Below are positions 1-13,992 of a DNA stretch of 64,000 bases, piece by piece. Each line of letters begins with the position of its first letter. Positions within the stretch are counted from its first letter, which is position 1. Position numbers and translations under genes: made by a program. The notes below the pieces were generated by a model that had not been told where the DNA came from, did not search any database, and was given only the letters and a program-made list of their open reading frames with translations. The DNA is from Kitasatospora sp. NBC_01246. Its GTDB lineage: Bacteria; Actinomycetota; Actinomycetes; Streptomycetales; Streptomycetaceae. The stretch is taken from positions 2,170,001 to 2,234,000 of the forward strand of contig NZ_CP108484.1 in NCBI RefSeq assembly GCF_036226505.1. The letters run 5' to 3'.

Positions 1-453
1 GAGCGCGCGGCCCTCGTTGGTGGCGTCGTTGGGCAGGCCGACGGTGGCGCCGTCCTTGAGGTCGCCGATGGCCTTGACCTTCTTCGAGTACACGCCCAGC
101 GGCTCCAGGTGGACCGGCTCGACGGAGACGATCTGGGTGCCGTGCTTCTTGTTGAAGTCCTCCAGGTACGGCACGTGCTGGAAGTAGTTCGCGTCGGCCG
201 AGCCGTCCTGCACCGCGGTGTTGGGGGTCACGTAGTCGGTGACCTCCTTGATGGTGAGCTTGAGGCCGGCCTTGTCCGCGAGGTTGTCCTTGACGAACTT
301 CAGGATCTGCCCGTGCGGGGTGGGGCTGGCGACCACGGTGAGCGGGGCGTTCGGGTCGGAGGAGCCGGACGAGCCGGAGCTTCCGCAGGCGGCCAGCGAG
401 AGGGCGATGCCGGCCGTGGCGAGGACGCTGGTGAACTTCAGGGCGTTGCGCAC
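1..453 (-). CDS. metQ: methionine ABC transporter substrate-binding lipoprotein (partial, N-terminal part)
   Basis: NlpA/MetQ-family lipoprotein that captures methionine outside the membrane and delivers it to MetI. The GTG start at 453 follows an AAAGG ribosome site. The N-terminus is a lipoprotein signal with lipobox L-A-A-C (Cys about residue 23), then a Ser/Gly-rich linker and the start of the periplasmic-binding fold. About 151 residues are visible and the C-terminal part lies beyond the window. The gene starts 58 bp downstream of the metI stop on the same strand, so it is the last visible gene of a metN-metI-metQ operon. The family call is firm; substrate choice (L- or D-methionine) is inferred. 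Confidence 0.93.
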   Translation of the reverse strand, partial: MRNALKFTSVLATAGIALSLAACGSSGSSGSSDPNAPLTVVASPTPHGQILKFVKDNLADKAGLKLTIKEVTDYVTPNTAVQDGSADANYFQHVPYLEDFNKKHGTQIVSVEPVHLEPLGVYSKKVKAIGDLKDGATVGLPNDATNEGRAL

Positions 454-511
454 GAAAAGTGCCTTTCTGCGTGATACGGGGAGCCGGGTCCGGAATCGGA
501 CGCCGGGAGGT

Positions 512-1249
512 CTAGAGGGCGACGAGGTCCTCGTCGGGGGCGGCCGGGGTCGTGCCGCGCGGGCGGAGCAGGCGGGTCCGGCCGCCGGTGCGCCCGCGGT
601 TGGCGAGCCGGCCCACGGCCCAGTCGCCGAGCAGCTGCACCAGGGTCACGATGATCACCAGCTCCGCGACGATGATCCACATGAAGGCGGTCTCGAAGCG
701 GAAGTACCCGTAGTTGATGGCAAGGGTGCCGAGGCCCCCGCCGCCGACCACGCCGGCCATCGCGGAGTAGCTGATCAGCGTGATGACCGTGGTGGTGACG
801 GAGGCGGTCAGGCCGGGCAGCGACTCCGGGAGCAGGGCCTTGCGGACGATGGTCCAGGTGGAGGCGCCCATGGCCTGCAGCGCTTCGACCAGGCCGCGGT
901 CGACCTCGCGCAGGGAGGTCTCGACCAGCCGGGCGAAGAAGGGGATCGCGCCGATGGTGAGCGGCACGGTCGCGGCCTCCCAGCCGATGGAGGTGCCGAC
1001 CAGCCAGCGGGTGAAGGAGATCAGGGCGATCATCAGGATGATGAACGGCACCGAGCGGACGATGTTCACGATCGCGCCGAGCACCTTGTTGACCGGCCGG
1101 TTCTGCAGCAGCCCGCCCTTGTCGGTGAGCACCAGCAGGACGCCGAGCGGCAGGCCGAGCAGGACGGTGCCGGCGGTGGCGACGCCGACCATCTGGAGGG
1201 TCTCCCAGGTGGCGGGCCACATCAGTTCCTGCATCTGGTCCCAGGTCAT
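512..1249 (-). CDS. metI: methionine ABC transporter permease MetI
   Basis: Inner-membrane permease of the MetNIQ importer, 245 aa. It has several hydrophobic helices and the permease coupling loop (EALQAMGAS, about residues 122-130), the EAA-type motif that contacts the ATPase. A Gly-rich segment (AGVVGGGGLG) follows in the last third, as is typical of MetI. The C-terminal 30 residues are Arg/Pro-rich and probably cytoplasmic. The start codon overlaps the metN stop by 4 bp (ATGA), implying translational coupling. Length is near the usual 215-240 aa, with a slightly extended tail. Confidence 0.95.
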   Translation of the reverse strand: MTWDQMQELMWPATWETLQMVGVATAGTVLLGLPLGVLLVLTDKGGLLQNRPVNKVLGAIVNIVRSVPFIILMIALISFTRWLVGTSIGWEAATVPLTIGAIPFFARLVETSLREVDRGLVEALQAMGASTWTIVRKALLPESLPGLTASVTTTVITLISYSAMAGVVGGGGLGTLAINYGYFRFETAFMWIIVAELVIIVTLVQLLGDWAVGRLANRGRTGGRTRLLRPRGTTPAAPDEDLVAL

Positions 1250-2286
1250 GCCACCGCTCCGCTCGCCTTGTCGATGCCGGTCGTGTCGAGCACGTCCACC
1301 TGCAGGCCCTGCTCGCGCAGGAACCCGATCGGCACCACGTTGTCCTGGTGGCCGCCGGGGAGTTCGACCCGCATCCGGCCGACCATGCGGCCGGCGATGG
1401 TCTCGACGGCGGCGCCGAGGATGTTGATGTCGATCTGGTACGTGCGGGCGAGCTGGGAGACGAAGGGCTGGGCGGAGCTGTCGCCCTGGAAGGTGATCTC
1501 CAGCACGGTGCGGCCGGGGTGGCCGGTGCCGAACTCGCTGAGCGGGAAGAGCTCGCGGGCGAGTTCCGAGCCGGGCTTGGCCAGCAGGTCGGTGAGCTCG
1601 CCGGACTCGACCACCCGGCCGCCGCGCATCAGGGCGGCGGAGTCGCAGACGGACTTGATGACGTCCATCTCGTGGGTGATCAGCAGGACGGTCAGGCCGA
1701 GCTGCTGGTTGAGGTCGCGCAGCAGCTTGAGGATCGAGCGGGTGGTCTCCGGGTCGAGGGCCGAGGTGGCCTCGTCGGAGAGCAGCACCTTGGGGTCGCC
1801 GGCGAGGGCGCGGGCGATGCCGACGCGCTGCTTCTGGCCGCCGGAGAGCTGGCCGGGGTAGCTGCGGGCCTTGTCGCCGAGGCCGACCAGGTCGAGCAGT
1901 TCGGCGGCCTTGCGGCGGCGCTCGGTGCGGTCCAGGCCGACGATCTCCAGCGGGAGCTCGACGTTCTGCTGCACGGTGCGGGAGGCGAGCAGGTTGAAGT
2001 GCTGGAAGACCATGCCGATCCGGCGGCGTGCCTCGCGCAGTTCCTTGCCGGCCCGGTTCTCACCGCCCGCGAGCGCGGTGAGCTCGACGCCGTCCACGGT
2101 GACGGTGCCGGAGCTGGGGCGCTCCAGCATGTTGACGCAGCGGATGAGGGTGGACTTGCCGGCGCCGCTGGTGCCGACGACTCCGTAGACCTCGCCGGGG
2201 CGCACGTGCAGGTCGACGCCGGCGAGGGCGGTCACCTCGCGGCCGCGGGAGCGGTAGACCTTGGTGAGGTCCGTGGTGGTGATCAC
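1246..2286 (-). CDS. metN: methionine ABC transporter ATP-binding protein MetN
   Basis: ATPase of the methionine importer, 346 aa. Walker A is GTSGAGKST (residues 38-46). The signature LSGGQ and a Walker B followed by ATSALDPET are present. The last ~75 residues form the NIL regulatory domain, which in this family binds methionine and inhibits transport when the cell is replete. The Walker B context reads LLSDEATSALD, normal for MetN. It is the first gene of metNIQ. Regulation is probably through its ~560-bp upstream region, but I could not fit a SAM riboswitch consensus there. Confidence 0.96.
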   Translation of the reverse strand: MITTTDLTKVYRSRGREVTALAGVDLHVRPGEVYGVVGTSGAGKSTLIRCVNMLERPSSGTVTVDGVELTALAGGENRAGKELREARRRIGMVFQHFNLLASRTVQQNVELPLEIVGLDRTERRRKAAELLDLVGLGDKARSYPGQLSGGQKQRVGIARALAGDPKVLLSDEATSALDPETTRSILKLLRDLNQQLGLTVLLITHEMDVIKSVCDSAALMRGGRVVESGELTDLLAKPGSELARELFPLSEFGTGHPGRTVLEITFQGDSSAQPFVSQLARTYQIDINILGAAVETIAGRMVGRMRVELPGGHQDNVVPIGFLREQGLQVDVLDTTGIDKASGAVA

Positions 2287-2844
2287 AGCTGCTTCCGTGG
2301 GTCGGGGGCGGACGGCGTGGAGCCGCCGGACCGGGTTGCGGTCGGCGGGACGGACGGCGTCGCACCGGGGGGATCCGGACCTGCCACCCCTTGATCGTCG
2401 CCGCTGGGCGGCCGGGCCGCGCGACGGCGTGGCCCTAACGAGTCATCAGGGACGACCGCCGGCCCGTGGCCGGGCAGGCGGACGGAGCGGGTGGTGCTCC
2501 ACAGGCTGGGGCGTGCTCGCACTGACGGGAGCAGGCCGGGTCTCGCTTCGGGGCGCGAGGGGGAGGGCCCCGGCCGACGGCCGGGGAGGGGACGGTGGCC
2601 CTCAGCGGTGACACATTCGACGACACATGGCGCGCTCACCTGCCGGCAGGGTGCCGGTGGGGGTCCATTTCGTCGTCGCAGTCATGTGAGCCAGTAAATC
2701 AGAAGGTTCGACTTCGTCCCAACTATTCGGATTCGCTGTCCGCAATACGGACAGCAACCCCTGTGAGCTGCTGCGATGCACCTCGGCGCCGCCCCCGGAT
2801 CGTCCGGATGATGGCGGCGCCGGGTAACGGCGACGGCGCGGGGC
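2287..2844. other. 558-bp intergenic region with two hairpins
   Basis: No convincing gene; the open frames here have shadow-type composition. It must hold the metNIQ promoter (minus strand) and the 3' end of the acetyltransferase transcript. Two hairpins are visible: 2568-2586 (perfect 8-bp stem, GAC loop) and 2735-2755 (8-bp stem gctgtccg/cggacagc, 5-nt loop). The stretch 2690-2760 is less GC-rich than its surroundings. No riboswitch could be assigned by eye. Confidence 0.55.
2568..2586 (-). terminator. GC-rich hairpin, possible terminator of the acetyltransferase gene
   Basis: Perfect inverted repeat ccccggcc-gac-ggccgggg, 8-bp stem, no U-run. It lies downstream of the GNAT gene and far upstream of metN, so it is a plausible factor-assisted terminator or a leader structure. 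Confidence 0.4.
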
Positions 2845-3348
2845 TCAGGCGGTCGCGGCGAGCGGCGCCACCGCGGGCTTCTCCAGGTGGACCAGGCCCG
2901 GCCCGCCGTCGACCTGCTCGACGGCGGTCTGGCGGTAGCCCTGACGGGTGTAGAGGCGCAGGTTGCCCAAGCTGCGGTGGCCCGTGAACAGGCGGTACGC
3001 CGTCACGGGGCGGCCGTCGGCGGCGAGGCGGCGCTCCAGGGCCTCCAGCAGGCGGCCGCCGAGGCCGTGGCGCTGCATCCGGGGGTGGACGACCAGGCGC
3101 CCTATCCGGCCGATGCCGTCGGGGCCGATCCGGCCGCGGACGGTGCCGACCACCTCGTCACCGAGCCGGGCGACCAGGACGTACTGCTCGGTGAGCTCCT
3201 CGCGCAGGCTCTCCAGGGTCTGCGTCAGCGGCTCCAGGCTCCAGTCGCCGTACAGCTCGGCCTCGCTCTGGTAGCCGAGGTACTGCAGCTTGAGGATCTG
3301 CTCCGCGTCCTCGGTGTCCGCCACCGAGATGATCACGCTCATGCCCAT
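2845..3348 (-). CDS. GNAT-family N-acetyltransferase
   Basis: Single-domain acetyl-CoA-dependent acyltransferase, 167 aa from the chosen ATG at 3348, which sits 9 nt after GGGGAGG. A longer frame exists upstream but its N-terminus is Pro/Arg-rich and looks spurious. The GNAT core is visible: strand 4 (IGRLVVHPRMQRHGLGGRLL) carries the R/Q-x-x-G-x-G/A acetyl-CoA loop, and the C-terminus has the family pattern N-x-x-L-Y-x-x-x-G-Y. The substrate is unknown. It is flanked by unrelated genes, likely monocistronic. An aminoglycoside or protein-N-terminal role cannot be told from sequence. Confidence 0.85.
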   Translation of the reverse strand: MGMSVIISVADTEDAEQILKLQYLGYQSEAELYGDWSLEPLTQTLESLREELTEQYVLVARLGDEVVGTVRGRIGPDGIGRIGRLVVHPRMQRHGLGGRLLEALERRLAADGRPVTAYRLFTGHRSLGNLRLYTRQGYRQTAVEQVDGGPGLVHLEKPAVAPLAATA

Positions 3349-3595
3349 GTGCTGGGGCCTCCCCATCGTCGTGCCCGGCGCGCAGAGTGAGGGTGTCGCA
3401 CCGGATGCCCTGCCGGAGATGTCCCGGCCGGGGATCGGTCCTGGCCGGGGGTGGCGCACGAACGCGCCCGTCGGGCGGCCCGGTGGGGCCACGGCGACGG
3501 CGACGCGCTCACGCTCAGTATCCGAGTGATCGCGCCGCCGTCAAGAGCCGCGTTCGCCAGCGCTCTACCCGCGCGTCAGCTGCTCTCAACCTTCC

Positions 3596-3631
3596 GGCCG
3601 TACGACGTGGCGAGGGTCACGTCGTACGGCC
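3596..3631 (-). terminator. long perfect hairpin downstream of the mini sigma-like gene
   Basis: 14-bp perfect inverted repeat (ggccgtacgacgtg / cacgtcgtacggcc) with an 8-nt loop, starting 28 bp beyond the stop of the sigma-region-4 gene on the minus strand. Typical of streptomycete U-less terminators. The 247 bp between this hairpin and the acetyltransferase start hold no gene I can support. Confidence 0.6.
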
Positions 3632-3658
3632 GGGCCGACGGCCGCGGGCCCGGGCCGG

Positions 3659-3925
3659 CTACGGATAGCGCTCGGCGTGCAGAACGGCCCGCAGGCAGGC
3701 GAGGCAGCGGGACCGGGTGGGGCCGATCGAGCCGCGCGGCATGCCGAGCCGCGCGGAGAGCTCGCGGTAGGTCGGCGGCGGGTCCTCGGCGAGGGCGGCG
3801 ACGAGCTGCGGGCAGCGGCCCGGCAGGGCGGCCACCGCCGCCCGGACGGCGCGGCGCCGCAGCGCGGCGAGGACCTCGTCCTCGGCGGACGGGACGACGG
3901 GAAGGATGGTGCACATACCGTGCAT
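3659..3925 (-). CDS. mini protein consisting of a sigma-70 region-4 helix-turn-helix
   Basis: 88-aa protein whose C-terminal half (TYRELSARLGMPRGSIGPTR, about residues 52-71, then RCLACLRAVL) matches the sigma-70 region 4 helix-turn-helix with the 'P-x-G-S-I-G-P-T-R-x-R-C-L' signature of actinobacterial ECF-like sigma factors. Region 2, which binds the -10 element and core polymerase, is absent, so it cannot be a complete sigma factor. It could be a DNA-binding regulator, an anti-promoter decoy or the remnant of a larger sigma gene. Alternative start: ATG at 3916. It lies 107 bp upstream of the argH 3' end and is probably independent of it. Function unknown. Confidence 0.75.
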   Translation of the reverse strand: MHGMCTILPVVPSAEDEVLAALRRRAVRAAVAALPGRCPQLVAALAEDPPPTYRELSARLGMPRGSIGPTRSRCLACLRAVLHAERYP

Positions 3926-3972
3926 GACCTGCTCCGGGCCGGGCCGGTTACGGCCGACCGGGCGTGAGCACC

Positions 3973-4010
3973 CGAAGGGGGCGCGGCGCTCGATCCGCCA
4001 CGCCCCTTCG
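3973..4010 (-). terminator. hairpin downstream of argH
   Basis: cgaagggg and ccccttcg arms with further partial pairing inside (one extra G, internal mismatches), 20 bp beyond the argH stop. Probable end of the argGH transcript. Confidence 0.6.
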
Positions 4011-4031
4011 AGGGGTACCGCTTCGGGGGTG

Positions 4032-6762
<2,731 letters not shown>

Positions 6763-6803
6763 GGCTTTCTCCTTCACAACAGTGCGAACAGGCTTACGGC
6801 GAT

Positions 6804-6835
6804 AGGCATAAGTATGCACTACACCGTATGGATTT
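6804..6835. promoter_or_regulatory. candidate ARG box upstream of argG
   Basis: An AT-rich island 42 bp before the argG start contains gcata-ag-tatgc (6806-6817, perfect 5-bp arms) and a second imperfect half site nearby (ccgtatggatttc). It resembles the ARG box dyad bound by ArgR hexamers but is weaker than the one before argC. Inference from position, base composition and dyad. Confidence 0.5.
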
Positions 6836-6933
6836 CAAAACCCCTGCCGAGGAACGGGCGAACCGGGGTCACGGGGCGGTGCGTCGGGCGGGCGGAACGG
6901 AGCGGGCCCGGGTCGGCCGGGCCCGGCCGAGGG

Positions 6934-7482
6934 CTACTGGGCCTTGGCCTGGGCGAGCTGCATCAGGTGGTCGGCGAGGGCCTGGCCGCCGGAGGGATCG
7001 CGGCTGATCAGCAGGACGGTGTCGTCCCCGGCGATGGTGCCGATGATCTCGAAGACCTCGGCCTGGTCGATCGAGGAGGCCAGGAACTGGGCCGCGCCCG
7101 GCGGGGTCCGCAGGACGACGAGGTTGCCGGAGGCGGTGGCGGAGACCATGAGCTCGCCGGCCAGCCGGGCCATCCGGCCCTCGCTGGCCGACTCCCCCAT
7201 CGGTGCGCGCGGCGTGCGGTCGCCGCCCTCGGCCGGGACGGCGTAGATGAGCGCGCCGTCCCGGTTGCGGATCTTCACCGCTCCCAGCTCGTCCAGGTCC
7301 CGGGAGAGGGTGGCCTGGGTGACCACCAGTCCGTCGTCGGCGAGCAGCTTGGCGAGCTGGCTCTGCGAGCGCACGGGCTGGCGGGTGAGCAGGTCCACGA
7401 TTCGCCGGTGGCGCGCGGTGCGGGTCTGCGGGACCTGCGGCGTCGGACCGGCGGCGGGCTGGTCGGCGTGGGGAACGGTCAT
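6934..7482 (-). CDS. argR: arginine repressor
   Basis: Arginine-dependent transcriptional repressor, 182 aa. The N-terminal winged helix (about residues 25-85) includes the recognition segment [18 protein letters not shown]. The C-terminal oligomerisation/arginine-binding domain carries [12 protein letters not shown] with the two Asp residues that contact the arginine guanidinium. The first ~20 residues are a Pro/Gln-rich tail common in streptomycetes. It follows argD with only 17 bp between stop and start, so it is expected to be co-transcribed and autoregulated through the ARG boxes before argC. Confidence 0.96.
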   Translation of the reverse strand: MTVPHADQPAAGPTPQVPQTRTARHRRIVDLLTRQPVRSQSQLAKLLADDGLVVTQATLSRDLDELGAVKIRNRDGALIYAVPAEGGDRTPRAPMGESASEGRMARLAGELMVSATASGNLVVLRTPPGAAQFLASSIDQAEVFEIIGTIAGDDTVLLISRDPSGGQALADHLMQLAQAKAQ

Positions 7483-7499
7483 GTGATTATTCTCCCGGA

Positions 7500-8744
7500 C
7501 TACGCTCGGCTCGCATCGGCCGGGGCGTTCTCCCGCACCGTCCGGAGGATCTCCGGCAGCGCGGCCAGGAAGGCGTCCGCGTCCTGCTCGGTGAGCACCA
7601 GCGGGGGCGCGAGCCGGACGGCGTCCGGGACGGCGGCGTTGACCAGGAAGCCGGCCTCCTGGGCGGCGGCCTGGACCTTCGCGGCCACCGGCGCGGTCAG
7701 CACGATGCCGAGCAGCAGGCCGGCCCCGCGCACGTGCGAGACCAGCGGGTCGCCGATCGCCTCGACCCCGTGCCGCAGCCGCTCACCGATCTTGCGGACG
7801 TGCTCCAGCAGGCCCTCGGACTCGATGGTGTCGAGCACCGCGAGAGCCGCCGCCGCGACCACCGGATTGCCGCCGAAGGTGGTGCCGTGCTGGCCCGGGG
7901 TGAGCAGCTCGGCGGCCTCCCCGAACGCGAGCACGGCGCCGATCGGCAGCCCGCCGCCGAGTGCCTTGGCGAGGGTGACCACGTCCGGCTCGACGCCCTC
8001 GACGGCCTGGTGGGCGAACCAGTACCCGGTGCGGCCGATGCCGGTCTGGATCTCGTCCAGGACGAGCAGGGTGCCGGTGGCCCGGGTGATCTCGCGGGCG
8101 GCCCGCAGGTAGCCGTCGGGCAGCGGGATCGCGCCGTTCTCGCCCTGGATCGGCTCCAGGAAGACGGCCGCGGTCTCCACGGTCACGGCCGCGCGCAGCG
8201 CCTCGACGTCACCGAAGGGGACGTGGGTGACCTCGCCGGGCAGCGGCAGGAACGGCTCCTGCTTGGCGGGCTGGCCGGTGAGCGCGAGGGCGCCCATCGT
8301 CCGGCCGTGGAAGCCGCCCTGGAGGGCGACCACATGGGTGCGGCCGGTCCGTCGGCTGATCTTGAACGCGGCCTCGTTGGCCTCGGCGCCGGAGTTGCAG
8401 AAGAACACCCGGCCGTCCCGGCCCGAGAGCGTCAGCAGCCGCTCGGCCAGCGCGATGGTCGGCTCGGCCATGAAGAGGTTGGAGACGTGGCCGAGGGTCG
8501 AGATCTGCCGGGTGACGGCCTCGACGACCGCCGGGTGGCCGGTGCCGAGGGCGTTGACGGCGATGCCGCCGAGCAGGTCGGTGTACTCCTTGCCGTCGGC
8601 GTCCCACAGCTTGGCGCCCTCGCCGCGGACCAGCGGGATCCGCGGGGTGCCGTAGTTGTCGGTGAAGGCGTGCTGCCAGCGGTCGGTGAGCCGCTCGTTG
8701 CCGGTCGGCTGCGCGCTGCCGCTGTGCTGTGCGTCGGTCGTCAT
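7500..8744 (-). CDS. argD: acetylornithine aminotransferase
   Basis: PLP-dependent class III aminotransferase converting N-acetylglutamate semialdehyde plus glutamate to N-acetylornithine. 414 aa. The PLP lysine is in [15 protein letters not shown]; the upstream [11 protein letters not shown] holds the cofactor-ring Asp. The ATG overlaps the argB stop by 4 bp (8741-8744). Family members can also act on succinyl-diaminopimelate semialdehyde in lysine synthesis, but operon context makes arginine the main role. Confidence 0.96.
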   Translation of the reverse strand: MTTDAQHSGSAQPTGNERLTDRWQHAFTDNYGTPRIPLVRGEGAKLWDADGKEYTDLLGGIAVNALGTGHPAVVEAVTRQISTLGHVSNLFMAEPTIALAERLLTLSGRDGRVFFCNSGAEANEAAFKISRRTGRTHVVALQGGFHGRTMGALALTGQPAKQEPFLPLPGEVTHVPFGDVEALRAAVTVETAAVFLEPIQGENGAIPLPDGYLRAAREITRATGTLLVLDEIQTGIGRTGYWFAHQAVEGVEPDVVTLAKALGGGLPIGAVLAFGEAAELLTPGQHGTTFGGNPVVAAAALAVLDTIESEGLLEHVRKIGERLRHGVEAIGDPLVSHVRGAGLLLGIVLTAPVAAKVQAAAQEAGFLVNAAVPDAVRLAPPLVLTEQDADAFLAALPEILRTVRENAPADASRA

Positions 8745-9673
8745 GCCAGTCCCCCGGTCACGGTCGCTTCGTCGTCCGGCACGACCATCGTGCCGATGCC
8801 CTCGTCGGTGAAGATCTCCAGCAACAGGCTGTGCTGCACCCGGCCGTCCAGGACGCGGGCGGTGCCCACGCCGGAGCGGACGGCCCGCAGGCAGCCCTCC
8901 ATCTTGGGGAGCATGCCGCTGGCCAGCTCGGGCAGCAGCTCCTCCAGCTCGGTCGCGCTGAGCTGGCTGATCACGTCGTCGGAGTGCGGCCAGTCGGCGT
9001 ACAGGCCCTCGACGTCGGTGAGGACGACGAGCATCTCGGCGCCGAGCGCCACCGCGAGGGCGGAGGCGGCGGTGTCGGCGTTGATGTTGTAGACGTGCCC
9101 GTCGGTGCCCCGGGCGATCGAGGAGATCACCGGGATCCGGCCGTCGGCGATCAGCGCCTTCACCGCGCCGGCCTCGATGTTGACGATGTCGCCGACCAGG
9201 CCGATGTCGACCTGCTCGCCGTCGACCACCGCGTACCGCTTGACGGCGGTCATGGTGTGGGCGTCCTCGCCGGTCATGCCGACCGCGAACGGGCCGTGGC
9301 CGTTGAGCAGCCCGACCAGTTCGCGCTGGACCTGGCCGGCCAGCACCATCCGGACCACGTCCATGGTCTCGGGAGTGGTGACCCGCAGGCCGTTGGTGAA
9401 CGAGGACTCCAGGCCGAGCTTGTCGAGCTGGGCGCTGATCTGCGGGCCGCCGCCGTGGACCACGACGGGGTGCAGACCGGCGTAGCGCAGGAAGACGACG
9501 TCCTGGGCGAACGCCGCCTTGAGGCTCTCGTCCACCATGGCGTTGCCGCCGAACTTCACGACGACGGTCTTGCCGTGGAAGCGCTCCAGCCAGGGCAGCG
9601 CCTCGATCAGCGTCATGGCCTTGGGCAACGCGGTGTTGTTGCGGGCCTGTTCGCCCTTGGGTGCGATCTGCAC
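8741..9673 (-). CDS. argB: acetylglutamate kinase
   Basis: Phosphorylates N-acetylglutamate, usually the arginine-feedback step. 310 aa, amino-acid-kinase fold: VVKFGGNAM near residue 40 (phosphate loop lysine), VVHGGGPQI (substrate loop) near residue 73, and a C-terminal ATP-binding half. The N-terminal extension (about 20 residues before the core helix ALPWLERF) is the type associated with arginine-sensitive hexameric enzymes; arginine sensitivity is inferred. It lies 55 bp after argJ and overlaps argD. Confidence 0.96.
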   Translation of the reverse strand: MQIAPKGEQARNNTALPKAMTLIEALPWLERFHGKTVVVKFGGNAMVDESLKAAFAQDVVFLRYAGLHPVVVHGGGPQISAQLDKLGLESSFTNGLRVTTPETMDVVRMVLAGQVQRELVGLLNGHGPFAVGMTGEDAHTMTAVKRYAVVDGEQVDIGLVGDIVNIEAGAVKALIADGRIPVISSIARGTDGHVYNINADTAASALAVALGAEMLVVLTDVEGLYADWPHSDDVISQLSATELEELLPELASGMLPKMEGCLRAVRSGVGTARVLDGRVQHSLLLEIFTDEGIGTMVVPDDEATVTGGLA

Positions 9674-9728
9674 GTGTGTGGTCCCCGGCTCGGTCGGCAG
9701 GTGCGGCTGTGGCGGCTGTCAGCGGCTG

Positions 9729-11979
<2,251 letters not shown>

Positions 11980-12144
11980 GGGAGTGCGCGGCGGACCGGC
12001 AGGCGGCCAGCTCCACACCCGGGCGGCGGGGTGCGCCGTCCATCGCGGGCGGCTCGCCACCCGTCGGCGCCATGAGCTTAGGTTACCCTTAGTTGATCGT
12101 CGGGCGGCGCGCTCCCGCCGCCGTCGGCCCGGCCCCCGCCCGGG

Positions 12145-13416
12145 TCACCGGCGGACGGCCCGCAGCACCACGAACTTCGGGTTGCCCGCGACGACTTCGC
12201 AGTTCCCGAAGAGGCGGCGCAGCTTGACGTGGTAGCCGAGATGACGGTTGCCGACCACCCAGAGTTCGCCACCCGGGCGCAGCGCCCGGCGGGCACCGGT
12301 GAACATCCGCCAGGCGGTGGCGTCGGTGGTGGCCTGGTGGGAGTGGAACGGCGGGTTGTTCAGCACCAGGTCGACCGAGCCGGCCGGGACGGCGTCCGTG
12401 CCGAGGGCGTCGGCGGTGAGGAACTCGGCGGGCGCCCGCGGGCCGAGGTTCTCCCGGAAGGTCGCCTCGGCCGAGGCGACGGCCTGGTGGGACTCGTCGA
12501 CGAAGACCAGCTCGGCGCCGGGACTGGCGAGCGCCGCCGCGGTGCCGACCACGCCGTTGCCGCAGCCGAGGTCGACGACCCGGGCCCCGGGGGCGGCCAC
12601 CGGCAGGTGACCGAGCAGGAAGCGGGTGCCGATGTCGAGCCGCTCGGCGCAGAAGGTACCGGCGTGGTTGACCACCGTGCGCCCGGAGGCCGGGCCGATG
12701 TCGCCGGGCAGCGCGTAGCGGTGCGGCCAGGGGTTGGGGCCGGGGTCGAGCGCCGGGTCGGGGGTGCAGAAGATCAGCCGGGCCTTGCGGGCCGCGAGCG
12801 AGGTGCGGGTCGGGCCGAGGATCCGCTCGAAGAGCTGGAGGGTGGAGGTGTGGATCTCGGTGACCATGCCGGTGCCGATCACCACCGTGCCGGGGTGCAC
12901 GGCGGGCGCGAGGCGGTGCAGCTGGTCCTCCAGCAGCGCGAGGCTCTTGGGGACGCGGACCAGTAGGACGTCGACCCGCCCGGGCGGGGTGTCGCGGGTG
13001 GTGAGCAGCCGGGCCGCGTCGGGGGCGGCGCCGGCCCGGGCGAGGTTGGCCAGGGTGGCCTGCCGGCCGAGGTGGGAGTCGCTGATCTGGACCGGGGCGG
13101 TACTCGGGGCGGGGGCCGGCACGGGGGCCGGCGCCGAGGCCGTCCCGGCGGTCGGCGCCGAGGACAGCGCGGTGGTCAGGGCCGTGGTCAGCGCGCCCCA
13201 GCGGTCGCCGAGGACGACGACGGTGCGGCCGGTGAGCTCGGTGACCGCCCCCTGGGCGCTGTCCGCCTCCCCGGCGAGATGGCGCAGCAGGTACTCGTCG
13301 GCGGCGTCCCAGGCGCGCAGCCGCTCGCGCGGGTCCTCCGGGAAGCGGGTGAGGTCGAAGGTGCCCCACGGGGTGGTGAAGGGGGTCGCGGCGGTGGGCG
13401 TGCTGAGGCGGTTCAT
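12145..13416 (-). CDS. class I SAM methyltransferase, RlmG/RsmC type
   Basis: Probable rRNA guanine-N2 methyltransferase of the RsmC/RlmG family, 423 aa. The N-terminal half (1-230) is the degenerate methyltransferase-like domain typical of this family. The C-terminal half holds SAM motif I DLGCGNGVVG, an acidic motif II (FVDES) and the catalytic NPPF (LVLNNPPFHS), the signature of base-amino methyltransferases. A Pro/Ala-rich insert near residues 90-115 is lineage-specific. In E. coli RlmG modifies 23S G1835; the same target here is inferred from family. Monocistronic, upstream of the arginine genes and unrelated to them. Confidence 0.85.
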   Translation of the reverse strand: MNRLSTPTAATPFTTPWGTFDLTRFPEDPRERLRAWDAADEYLLRHLAGEADSAQGAVTELTGRTVVVLGDRWGALTTALTTALSSAPTAGTASAPAPVPAPAPSTAPVQISDSHLGRQATLANLARAGAAPDAARLLTTRDTPPGRVDVLLVRVPKSLALLEDQLHRLAPAVHPGTVVIGTGMVTEIHTSTLQLFERILGPTRTSLAARKARLIFCTPDPALDPGPNPWPHRYALPGDIGPASGRTVVNHAGTFCAERLDIGTRFLLGHLPVAAPGARVVDLGCGNGVVGTAAALASPGAELVFVDESHQAVASAEATFRENLGPRAPAEFLTADALGTDAVPAGSVDLVLNNPPFHSHQATTDATAWRMFTGARRALRPGGELWVVGNRHLGYHVKLRRLFGNCEVVAGNPKFVVLRAVRR

Positions 13417-13514
13417 CGTGATCTCAGGCTAGCCGACCACCGGGCGCCGACCGTCCGGTCGGCCGATACTGGAGGGGCCCGACCGGAAGGTCCTGACCGG
13501 AAGGGGATTGGGCC

Positions 13515-13916
13515 ATGGACTGGAAGCTCGAAGTGGTGGTGGTCCCGGTGTCGGACGTGGCACGGGCCAAGATCTTCTACGAGGAACAGGCCGGTTTCAC
13601 CGTCGACCACGACACCCGGATCCGGGACGGGGTCCGGGTGGTGCAGCTGACGCCGCCGGGCTCCGGCTGTTCGATCGTGGTGGGCACCGGGGTCACGGAC
13701 GCGCCGCCGGGCTCGGTGAAGGGCCTGCAGCTGGTGGTGCCGGACATCGTCAAGGCGCACGGCGAGCTGGTGGCGCGGGGCGTGGAGGTGAGCCCGGTCC
13801 AGCACTTCGAGGACGGCGCCCGGGTGGACGGCCGCGGCGGGGCGTGGAACTCGTTCGTCTTCTTCAACGACCCGGACGGCAACGGCTGGGCGGTCCAGGA
13901 GTCGCCGCCCGGCTGA
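13515..13916 (+). CDS. VOC-family (glyoxalase/bleomycin-resistance-like) protein
   Basis: 133-aa single-module vicinal oxygen chelate protein. The opening MDWKLEVVVVPVSDVARAKI with FYEEQAGF, and the closing SFVFFNDPDGNGWAVQE, are the paired beta-alpha-beta-beta-beta boundaries; the last segment includes the usual metal-ligand region DPDGN. Members range from dioxygenases to drug-binding proteins, and substrate cannot be inferred. It is divergent from the methyltransferase with a 98-bp gap and starts 12 bp after GGAAGGGG. Confidence 0.82.
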   Translation: MDWKLEVVVVPVSDVARAKIFYEEQAGFTVDHDTRIRDGVRVVQLTPPGSGCSIVVGTGVTDAPPGSVKGLQLVVPDIVKAHGELVARGVEVSPVQHFEDGARVDGRGGAWNSFVFFNDPDGNGWAVQESPPG

Positions 13917-13992
13917 CCCCGGCGCCCTCGCCGGCCCGGAGCCCGCGCAGACCCCGGCGCGGCGCCGGGCCGGCCGTGGGTAGGCTCGGGGG

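Noticed and set aside
2287..2480. SAM-I or SAM-IV riboswitch before metN
   Set aside because: A GCAACC-like segment exists on the minus strand, but the conserved CTTATC/CTCATC-AGAG start and the paired core could not be fitted. An Rfam search would settle it.
12078..12092. Iron-box-like ttaggttacccttag between argC and the RlmG-like gene
   Set aside because: Only the left half matches the DmdR1/DtxR box. The right half is not the inverted repeat and the neighbouring genes are not iron genes.
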